The position numbers and the translations under genes are program-made. Shown here one piece after another: positions 11,608 to 20,448 of a stretch of 64,000 bases of DNA. Position 1 is the first letter of the stretch, and each line of letters begins with the position of its first letter. Location: NCBI GenBank assembly GCA_011037195.1, contig JAAEAF010006163.1, positions 1 to 64,000 on the forward strand, in the 5' to 3' direction. Source of the DNA: Triatoma infestans. Its lineage: Eukaryota > Arthropoda > Insecta > Hemiptera > Reduviidae. The notes under the pieces are model-generated. The model was not told the origin of the DNA. It saw only the letters and a program-made list of their open reading frames with translations, and made no database searches.

Positions 11608-11637
<30 letters not shown>
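10942..11637 (+). mobile_element. 5'-truncated LINE 3' end with ATT-repeat tail
   Basis: The 14-bp direct repeat TAATGTAGTGACCA at 10928-10941 and 11638-11651 brackets an insert. The insert ends in AATAAAGACTGTTATTATTA, a polyadenylation-like signal followed by a TTA-repeat tail typical of some insect LINEs. The remaining body (about 430 bp without the nested SINE) is non-coding and is read as 3' untranslated region. A SINE is nested inside at 11337-11598. The family is not identifiable from this tail. Confidence 0.65.
11337..11598 (-). mobile_element. tRNA-derived SINE, copy 1
   Basis: On the minus strand the element starts with a tRNA-like head, GGGATTAGCTCAGTGGTAGC (A box), with the B box GGTTCGAATCC at 11543-11533. 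It continues through a tRNA-unrelated body and ends in an A-rich tail (T-rich on the plus strand, 11337-11358). The perfect 13-bp duplication AATAAAGACTGTT at 11324-11336 and 11599-11611 proves insertion into the tail of the LINE fragment at 10942-11637. A second copy sits at 39729-39960. Transcription would be from the internal RNA polymerase III promoter. It depends on a LINE partner for movement. Confidence 0.85.
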
Positions 11638-11643
<6 letters not shown>

Positions 11644-11651
11644 AGTGACCA

Positions 11652-12639
11652 GCGTTCTGGTCTTGACCACACGCCCTTTCAAGATACGATCGTCGTCAGA
11701 GAGGTCCTGACCTACATTAGCGCTGTTTCGCTCACGATTCTCTTTTATTTATTTAAATGAAGAAAAATGAAAAATAGAAAAAGGTATCAATAACGTATTG
11801 GGTTAGCTAAATGCTAAAGAGGGCAACAGTAAATAACTTAGTCTATCTATTATAATTTAAGCTTGGGTATTTCGAGTTTTATTGCCTTGATAAAATCCTG
11901 ATAGAATGATGTTGTTAATTTTAAAATAAAAATTATTAATTAATTATCATTTATTATATTAATAACTAGGCCAAGAATATTCAAACCTGTTTCTTCTGAG
12001 GGGATTAATTTTTTTTTTTTTTTTTTTTCTTTTTTAATTTGTTAACGACTTCAATACAAATTTATATTGAAACAAAAGTATACTTATAGTATTGGAACAA
12101 AAGTATACGTGGAGAATTTATTTTACAACTTTTTTTTAAATCCTGCAAACACTTTTTCTATAATCAGTTAAAAGCGGCGGATCAAAAATTGACAGATATT
12201 ATTTTCTATTGATTAAAAAATGTCTGAGGAGGAGTGCCCCATTTGTAAAGATGTATTTTTTATTGAAAGCGGGGGTGGGGGGGAGAAAAAAAATCCAGTG
12301 ATATATTCTGAGACCCATTATTCTTTTATTCCCAACAGAGGGGGTTGAACCATCGCCATGTTTATCTTGTACTTATTCATCTCTGCTAGAAATAAATCTA
12401 TCGACAAAGTTCCACAAAATAAAAAAATATAGTAAATTTAAATCTTTATAACTTTAATTCTAGGATTTTTTTTTATTTTAAAATTGAAATTAATAAAAGA
12501 AAATTGGAAAATATTTAGAACACGCAAAAAACTTACATTTCCTCTGTTCAGAATATTGAGGAAAAAATTATCCGCTAATGTATAAGTTTATATGTTCTAT
12601 TAATTACTACAAATAAACAAAAGAAAAAAAAAAAAAAAA
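11652..12639. other. AT-rich stretch without recognised genes
   Basis: The sequence contains a T run at about 12008-12038 and a G/A-rich block at about 12268-12292. No convincing open frame, repeat terminus or RNA gene was found. Confidence 0.5.
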
Positions 12640-13500
12640 TCTGGTGTGAAACATACCACACACTTTCTTACTCCAGTTCAAAGTATAATGACAAATTTTA
12701 TAATTTGTGTACCAAATTTGATGAAATTCGTTGGTATCCATCGAAAACTGAAAAAAAACTGTCCAGTAAAAGCGCACTTCCGGTTTACTTATTTTCTTGA
12801 AACTCGCAATATTGGCCATTTATTTATTTCTAATTAATTTTGTTTGGATGGAAGAATTGTATAATCAACTATGATAACAATTAAGAAGAAACCCTAACCC
12901 CACCCCTCCCTCAAAAGTGCCCTTAAATGAATTTTCCCAGAGAAAAATGTTTCAAATAAAAATTGTAGATCTTTATATGTGTAGTTGATACATCAAGTTT
13001 AAAGAAAATCGTTGGAGTCATTTTGATAATAACAATAAAAATAAAATAATAAACAAAACAAAAAAAAGAGTAGTTAATATTGTATCTATAACAGTTATTG
13101 TTTTCAATCAAGTTAATTAATGTGAATTTCCTTCATTAATTTGTGTTGTCCGTATATCCGCACTTTAATATTTCGTACTATTTTTTACATAAGTGTAAAT
13201 AATTCTAAATGTTTTCATGAAACAGCCATGTTCATAATATGTAATTTTGTCCGCATAAATATGTATTTTAGTTTAAATGTAAGCTGTAATGTGCATATTA
13301 CACATGTAATTAATATTTTGTAAATTTCATGTAGTGCTCAAATGAGCGAAGCATGATGGTAATAAAGATATTTTTTTTTTTAAAATCACACACACACGGA
13401 CCATTTGCTAAAAACCACTTTTTTGAACTGAGGGGACCTCAAAACGGATATTTCCGGTGAAAACTCGATACCGAAAATTTGGCACGATTATAGTAACAAC
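12640..13500 (+). repeat. HINE-like repeat copy with an internal replacement
   Basis: It starts TCTGGTGTGAAACATACCAC at 12640 and ends TTTGGCACGATTATAG at about 13498. Between about 13075 and 13380 the normal middle (GTGGTACTTCCGG block through TGTTCACA) is replaced by unrelated AT-rich DNA. That DNA ends in GGTAATAAAGATATTTTTTT, which looks like the 3' end of an inserted retroelement accompanied by a deletion. Confidence 0.7.
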
Positions 13501-14041
13501 ACTAAAAACCAATAGATAATACAACGAATCCCCCCCCTCCCCCAAATACTGAAAATATGAACTACACTTTTTTTAACATCAACAGATTTATATAAAATAA
13601 AAAAAAAAGCTATAATTAAGGAACATGTTCTTTTTTGCGTGAAATAAACCCACCACCTTAAACCCAGACCCTTATTGCTCTCAATGTTAAGTAGCGTCCT
13701 CCTCTCTTATATAAAGTCTATGTTCCAAACATAAGTAGGTATAGATAGATAGATAGATAGAGATATATGTTGTATCTTTATATCTCAGATTTTTGCGAAA
13801 TATATAAAATACTTTATTTTAATGTAATTAATTGTTTATCCACACTCAAATAACATTTATATTTTTGTTTTGTTTTGGTTTATTAATTATTTTATCGAAA
13901 CAACCACTTTTTTCTTTTTTTTAACTTTATTTTTATTATTTCTGAATATATATATTTTTTTTTTTATTATTTATATCTACATATTTATTTATAATTTTGA
14001 AATGAAATAAATTGCACATTCTATATCTATATTGAAAAAAA

Positions 14042-14431
14042 TCTGGTGTGAAACACTCACACAACTTTCTCTTACTCCAGTACTCAAATTATAATTGACA
14101 ATTTATACTAGTGTACCAAATTTAATGAAATTCGTTCGAAAAACTGAAAAAAAAAAAAACTGTTCAGTAAAAGCGCACTTCCGGTTTACAAATTTTCTTG
14201 AAACTCGGAATTTTGGCCATCTATTTATTTCTAATTAATTTCCGTTGGATGGATAGAATTCTATAATCAACTATGGTTGCACTTTAGAGAAAAACAACCC
14301 TATACCACCCCCATAACTACCCTTAAATGAATTTTCCCAGAGAAATGTTTCAAATAAAAGTTGTAGCTCTTTGTATGTATAGTTGATATACCAAGCTCTC
14401 GAAAATCGTCGATGCCATTTTTGAGAGTAAT

Positions 14432-14480
<49 letters not shown>

Positions 14481-14735
14481 AGCTAGTAAAGTGGTACTTC
14501 CGGTTGAGGAATTTTGACAGATAACGTACTGTCAGGTCCTCCAATGTTAATACCTAAACGGGATATCATGTTTCAACTTTCTGTGGTTTTTCGTTTTTCA
14601 GCTATGCTGTTCACATACACACAGACCGTTTGCTAAAAACCACTTTTTTTGGATTCAGGGTACCTCAAAACGGATATTTCCGGTGAAAACTCGATATCGA
14701 GAATTTGACACGATTACAAGGAGTAAGAGAAAATA
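14042..14735 (+). repeat. HINE-like repeat copy, nearly full length
   Basis: It starts TCTGGTGTGAAACACTCACA after an A run and shows all family blocks in order. These include a long A run (14434-14479), the GTGGTACTTCCGGTTGAGG block, the CACATACACACAG run and the terminal CACGATTACAAGGAGTAAGA. The 3' hairpin is incomplete: only its GGAGTAAGAG half is present. Confidence 0.8.
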
Positions 14736-15902
14736 AAAAGCAATCTTGTTAAATTACAAATGAATTTCTTAGCTGAGGTTTAACGGCGGAAATGTTGTTT
14801 CAGACAGATTTATCTATATATGAATATTATATATATATAACATAAGTAATACCTCTCTCTCTGTCTCTACGTTCACAGATAATTGGAATCATGTTACGTT
14901 TAAATTGATGAAGATCACGTATACATGATTGGATTTTCTTTTGTGTTGTTTTTGTTTCGAAATATCGAAGAATATATTGATGGACGCTTCGTGTGTCCTA
15001 ATATATATATACATATATATAAAAATATAGACACATATATGTAGAATGATTTATAAATTGTTGATAGGTGTGGCCTAGAAACAAAACGGCGGGGATCCCC
15101 CACAATGACCTTTAAAATTAGTTAAAACTTTTCCAGATAATTAGCGGCGAATAATCCAAAATAATATCAACATAAATATGTTTATAAGAAATTGAATTAA
15201 AAAATAAAAATTAAACAATTAAAAAATGGAGGAGATATGTTGTTTTTTGTTTTTTTTTTTTGAACATCTATAAAGTTCGAATCCGTAGAAAAAATGGTTG
15301 TTTTTGGTCATATCTGCCAATTAAATCATGCTGAAAATATTCAAAAATGATTTGACAGGATTTGATTTTTTTTTTTTTTTTGGTAGCATAATTACGATTC
15401 CAAAAAAATGAGGGTTACGTTTTATTATTATCTTAAACTATTCTAGGTATAAATACTTTTGTTTTAAAAAAAAAACTATAAAATAATATTTATTAATAAT
15501 TTTATCTTAATCTTTGATTAAAAAATTAATAATGTCAAAATTAAAAGAATAAATTTTTCAATAATATCATTACATATTACTTTTATTTCAACAAAACCTG
15601 TCTAGATGGGGTGGACCACACCTAGTTTTTCTAATGATAATGATTAAGGAAAATTTTACTGATTTATCACTGATTTTCTTTTCTTACCAAAGAGTGTTTT
15701 TAGTTTTTTATTTTAAGTGGAAAATTTATGTTGAAATAAGCAATTTATCTACGTGTTCCCAGATTTGTTTACGTAGCAACCAATAAACAGAATTTATATT
15801 GCAATGGGATTAATCTTAATTCTTACACAATTAAAACAAAAAATATTGTTTTTTTTTTTTAAAAAAGCTAACATTTTTTAAAATATAAAGTTAATGAATT
15901 AC
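14736..15902. other. AT-rich sequence downstream of the receptor exon (putative intron)
   Basis: Because the receptor exon at 15903-16658 ends in a splice donor on the minus strand, this stretch is best read as the start of its following intron. It holds T runs, TA-rich microsatellites (about 15001-15045) and no exon that I could recognise for the missing transmembrane segments 5-7. Confidence 0.45.
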
Positions 15903-16658
15903 CTGAAAAGCTACTTTGTTGAAACCATCGGGTCTTATCATTGGATCCATTTCTAGAAAGATGCAAGCCGTATGTTCGATAGATGAATAATTGAAAGTGA
16001 CCTCTCCATGGCATAAAAATACTGGTATATTCGATATGACAATAACAATCCATGTAACCAATATAGCGGTTATAGCATTTTTTTCCGTTCTAATAGACAT
16101 TGATGCTATTGGATGTACAACGGCTAAAAATCTATCCAACGACATCAATACTAATGTATATACAGAAGCGTATGCTGTGACCACAATTAAATATTGTACC
16201 ATTTTACACCATATATCACCGAATGGCCAAAATGTAAATATATAATCCGTAGCCGTAAATGGTACACAAAATACGATAAATAATAAATCTGCAATTGCTA
16301 AATTTATTATTAAAATATTTGTTGTGCTACGCATTTGTTGATTGACCGCCACAACAATAACAACCAAAGCGTTGCCAAATAGGCCGAGTATAACAATTAT
16401 ACCAAATAATACCGGTACAACAATGGCTACGATTTTCTCTGTAAGCTCTGGTGATATTTCTTCCATAAATATTTGTGTATCTGTTATATTTGAATAGAAA
16501 TTTCTTAAATCATTATTATTATTATTATTATTATTGAAATTATTGATATTATTATTAAAATTTATACTATTATTGGTAAAATTATTATGTGGATCGTATT
16601 TTATAGAAGGCATACTGCCGATTGCTCCGACAATAACTGACGCCGGTGATCCGCTCAT
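15903..16658 (-). CDS. Allatostatin-A-type (galanin-like) neuropeptide receptor, first coding exon
   Basis: This exon encodes 252 residues of a class A G-protein-coupled receptor at the plasma membrane, the part from the N-terminus to the second extracellular loop. Visible are TM1 (IVILGLFGNALVVIVVAV), TM2 with NLAIADLLF, the WCKMVQY cysteine before TM3, a DRF motif in LMSLDRFLAVVHP, TM4, and the second disulphide cysteine in HTACIF. The blocks QQMRSTTN and CVPFTATDY are close to insect allatostatin-A receptors, which bind FGLamide peptides and signal through G proteins. The N-terminus has N-glycosylation sequons (NFT, NNS, NIT) and an Asn-rich tract. I start at the ATG at 16658-16656; the frame stays open upstream to a TAA at 16712-16710 but contains only GTG. 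The exon ends in phase 0 at a GTAATT donor. TM5-7 were not found in the window. Confidence 0.88.
16500..16575 (-). repeat. AAT trinucleotide repeat coding for poly-Asn
   Basis: Interrupted ATT/AAT repeats encode the Asn-rich extracellular tract of the receptor. The run is likely polymorphic in length and lies outside the transmembrane core. Confidence 0.75.
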
Positions 16659-16712
16659 CTCGATATCACGCGGGCTACTGAAAACATCGCCCACTGGTGG
16701 CCCCACCACTTA

Positions 16713-17130
16713 ACATCTGCCGCCTCTTTACCGCCTCACCACTTTTTCATCCACACAACACTAGCGCCTCCAATCTTCTTCTAATTTCAAACCTCCCCCT
16801 CCTTTTATTTTTATAAATGATGATCAATTAGTAATGAAATAATTTTAATAGTTAGTTAGTGTTAATTTTTACCTCTTTTAAATATTTAGGTTTTAAGAAA
16901 TATTAAGCATTGATTATTTATTTTCTTCTTTTTTTTTTAAATAATTTGTTAGGTCATAGAATCATAAAAATTATATAGATTTGTTTTTTTTTAATTTTCT
17001 ATCAATGCTAATATCATTTAAAGATTAGCTGCAGCTTTTAGAAGCTTCTTCGCACCTTGAAGGGGTGATGAATTCCTAAGATCATTAACGTGAAATCAAA
17101 AACTGCGAATTTATATGGACAGTTAGTTAT
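16713..17130. other. Upstream region of the receptor exon
   Basis: A short moderately GC stretch (16713-16800) is followed by AT-rich DNA up to the next HINE-like copy. It may hold a 5' untranslated region or an intron. I see no TATA box or initiator that I would defend. Confidence 0.35.
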
Positions 17131-17243
17131 TACTTTCTCTTACTCCTAGTAAGAGGAAGTATTGTAATCGTGTCAAATTTTCGATATTGAGTTTTCACCG
17201 GAAATATCCATTCTGAGTCCAAAAAAGTTGTTTTTAGCAAATG

Positions 17244-17289
<46 letters not shown>

Positions 17290-18767
17290 ATTTGAACAGC
17301 ATAGCTCAAAATCGTATAAAGTTCAAACTTGATATTACATTTAGGTATCACCATGGGATCAGACGGTGCGTTATCTGTCAATATTCCTCAACCGGAAGTA
17401 CTACTTTATTAGTTTTTTTTTTTTTTACGCTTTTGCGACTTTCTCAAAAATGGCTCCGACGATTTTCTTTAAACTTGGTATATCAACTACACATACAAAA
17501 GCTACAACTTTTTTTTGAAACATTTCTCCAGGAAAATTCATTTAAGGGCACTTCCGGGGGAGGGGTGGGGTTAGGTTTTCATCTTAACTGCTGTTTCAGT
17601 ATATTAGACAATTCTGTCATCTAAATAATGTTAATTAGAATTAAATATATTGTTGAAATTCCGAGTTTAAAAAAAATCGGATAACCGGAAGTGGGTTTGT
17701 TTTAACACTTTACTAAATGATTTTTTCATTTTTTCCCGATTTTCTTGAAACTGGTTATATAAACTAAACATACAAAGATCTATAACTTTTATTTAAGACA
17801 TTTCTCTGGAAAAATTCATTTAAAGGCACTTTTAGGGGAGGGGTCGGGTTACAGCTTCCCCTAAAGTGGTATCATAGTTGATTATACAATTCTATCATCC
17901 AAACAAAATTAATTAGAAATAAATAGATGGCCGAAATTCCAAGTTTTAAGAAAATTCGTAAGCCGGAAATGCGCTTTTACTGAACAGCTTTTTCAGTTTT
18001 CGACGAATTTCTTTATATTTGGTCACAAACTATAACATTTGTCAATTATAATTTTGAGAACAGGAGTAAGAGAAAGTTGTGTGAGTGTTTCACTTACTTA
18101 CTTACTTAGTCCTTTTTAACCTCATCTACCTTGCGGTGTAGAGGTTTGACAGAAAGATCGCCATCTATCCCTATCCATAGACAGTTTCTTGGACTCTGCC
18201 CATTCTAATCCCCGACCGTCGATCCCTCTCTTAATATTGTCCAACCAACTAATCCTTCTTCTTCCCCTGGGTCTCCTGCCGGAGATTCTGGTCTCCATCG
18301 CTTTCTTAGGTAGCCGATCCTCCTCCATCCTGTTTACATGGCCGAACCACCTCAACTGCGCTCTCTCAATTACTTGGGAGAGCGGTTCACATTTTAATGC
18401 GGTTCTGATCGTAGTGTTTCTGATACGGTCTCTCCTAGTCTTGCCTTCAATTTTCCGAAGAAACCTCATCTCTATAGTCTGAAGGCGGCTACGAACATGA
18501 TTCGCTACCATAAGTAAGCACAGGAACAAAAGTAGAGCGGTACACTGCCAGTTTTGTTTCCCTGGCTACTTCTCTTTTACTTAAAAACTTCCTATTAATA
18601 GCGGAGAACAGCTTCCCCGCTGCGGCCACTCTAGCATTCATTTCCTCTTTTAACCTTCCGCTCTCACTGAACATCGACCCAAGGTACTTGAAGCTGGGGA
18701 CCTGTTCTATCTCCTTTCCATTTAATAAAACCCGCATCCTTTTCTCCGGTGAGTGTTTCACACCAGA
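17131..18767 (-). repeat. HINE-like repeat copy interrupted by a LINE
   Basis: At the plus-strand left end lies the terminal hairpin (CTCTTACTCCTAGTAAGAG, 17138-17156). It is followed by TGTAATCGTGTCAAATTTTC, a TG microsatellite (17246-17280) and the internal blocks. The block CAAATAAAAG..TCATTTAAGGGCAC occurs twice (about 17500-17550 and 17780-17830), so this copy carries an internal duplication of its middle. The TC terminus (ACCAGA) is at 18767. A LINE sits at 18094-18748. Confidence 0.82.
18094..18748 (-). mobile_element. 5'-truncated RTE-like LINE inserted in a HINE-like copy
   Basis: Minus-strand frame 18748-18489 encodes a reverse-transcriptase end region (VPSFKYLGSMFSESGRLKEE and FVPVLTYGSES). 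Frame 18529-18122 continues with LQTIEMRFLRKIEGKTRRD, AQLRWFGHVNRMEEDRLPKK and RPRGRRRISWLDNIKRGI, ending STPQGR. A small indel around 18500-18530 separates the two frames. The tail is a TAAG tetranucleotide run (18094-18107 on the complementary strand). Perfect 13-bp duplications GTGAGTGTTTCAC lie at 18081-18093 and 18749-18761, inside the host repeat's own terminus. The family is the same as at 6566-7450. Confidence 0.87.
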
Positions 18768-18835
18768 TTTTTTTTTTTTTCTTGTAGTACTATATACGAG
18801 TTAAACTTAAGTTACTTAATAAAAGTATCTGCGAT

Positions 18836-18927
18836 ATGCTACGAATTTGGGAAAAGAAATTTCTAAGAAGAAAATTCGGTTCTAAACTGGAGTACGCGGC
18901 AGGAATGATAACAAATAATCAAGAGCG
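18836..18927 (+). mobile_element. RTE-like LINE fragment, left piece (interrupted)
   Basis: The plus frame reads MLRIWEKKFLRRKFG, then GMITNNQER, the segment before the C-terminus of an RTE-type ORF. It stops at the target duplication of the large LINE and continues without loss in frame at 24037 (NELYVSPDILAEIKGKR). It is therefore one older LINE copy split by the younger insertion. Confidence 0.65.
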
Positions 18928-19553
18928 GGAGTTCACATCGAGCGTTCATAGTATTAACATCGTGTCTCGTATTTTTTCTGTAAAAAAGTTAGTAAGCGTG
19001 AGTGTATTGTTTCCAAAATTTGGATAGTTATAAAACTCAGTGTCTGGCTTAATACCACAAAAAATCAAGAATTTTCATCGAGTGGATTTCGAGAAAATAA
19101 GGTGAAAGTTTTTTAACTATAGATATTAGCTAGGAACTTGATTGTGCATGAAAATTACGTAGCAGATGACGTGCTAACTGACGAAGTACGTGACGTAGTA
19201 TATGACACAGTGCTTGCGTATGTGAAGTGAATCATAATCCCATATAGTAAATAACTACGGTTTTAATAATATTTTGAATGGTGATTACTGATTACAAACA
19301 TATCTGGTAGAAGGCAGTTTTGTCGTAGGTCAAGGTCAGATTTATTGAAATAGTTTTAAACTATTTCAATCCGACATACGGCTAATCTAATAAAAAGGAG
19401 ATAATTCCTTAAATTAATAATAAATAGTAGATTTTTTTCAATAAATTAAACTATTTCTGAAATAAATAAAATAAATTAAAACTTTTAAACTAATAAATTA
19501 GACTTACTGCCAACCTTAAAATAAGGGGAAAAACGTTATTAAATTAATGTTTA

Positions 19554-20448
19554 ATGTCAAGTTCAATAGAAAATAGCACTGTAAAAGTAAAAAGCAACGC
19601 AACACCGATTCAAGAAAATAAGACACCCAAAAGAACGAGATCATCTCCTGAATTAAGGGGAGAATATTGTAAAATTAGAAGAGGAGAAGTAGTAGCATTG
19701 GCAAAGGCTAAAGAGGAAGTACTCAGTAAAATGGATTATGGGGAATTAAAAAAAACTATTCTCGGACATAATTGACGCAAAAGGACTAGCCACAAGAAGT
19801 GACCTAAAAGAAATTGTCAGCCAAATAGTTGAATTAAAAGAAGAAAACCGGAATCTTAGGCAGGAAATAAAAATGATTAAGCAGGATAATGAAACAAAAA
19901 ATAAAAGGTTGGAAGTCCTGGAAAACCATATCAAAAGTAAGAATTTAATTTTCCGGGGCATTGATTGTAAAGAGAAAGATGTAAATAGTTTTTGTAAGGA
20001 TGTGTTAGAAGTGAATGCTGAGGGTAAGGTTGAAGATATATACGAAATTGGAAAAGAGACTCAAGGTAAGAGGCCGGTAAAAGTGGTTTTTAATTCAAAG
20101 GCGACTGTTAGAGAAATTCTAAAAAACACCAAAAAGCTAAAGGGTACTGGCTTCTCTGTGGATAGGGACTACACGTGGGTGGTGAGAATCCGAAGAAAAA
20201 GTCTGTTATGGGTAAGAAGGGGCATTCTAAGTAGAAACAAGAATATCAGGTGTTATGTTCGAGGAGATGTTCTAATAGTGGAGGGAAGAGAATTTGGTTG
20301 GAGTGAGGAGAAAGGTATCGTGTGTAAGGATCAAGAAGAAGAGGCCTACCTGAAGAACCTTCTGGGCGAGGACGAGTGGTGGAGATGTAAGGCTGAGGCA
20401 GCAAGTCAAGATTCCAACGGCAAAGCTATGACAGGAAATAATAAGTAG
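19554..20448 (+). pseudogene. LINE ORF1 protein: coiled coil plus RRM-like domain, one frameshift
   Basis: ORF1 encodes about 298 residues. The first part (19554-19753) is basic and Ser-rich. After a frame change the protein continues with a Glu/Lys/Leu heptad-rich stretch (LKEIVSQIVELKEENRNLRQ, a predicted coiled coil), then SKNLIFRGIDCKEKD and a basic RRM-like and C-terminal region. This is the architecture of type II LINE ORF1 proteins, which trimerise and coat the element RNA. The frame break lies in an eight-A run at 19747-19754, where a seven-A run would keep the frame. The stop is TAG at 20446-20448, in the same frame as ORF2. It could be a real indel or a sequencing error in the homopolymer. 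Confidence 0.8.

Noticed and set aside
16659..16709. GTG start 17 codons upstream of the receptor ATG
   Set aside because: A nuclear animal gene is expected to use ATG; the first ATG at 16658 leaves a normal GPCR N-terminus.
17130..17381. Poly-His/Thr open frame
   Set aside because: It is the translated CA microsatellite of a HINE-like repeat.
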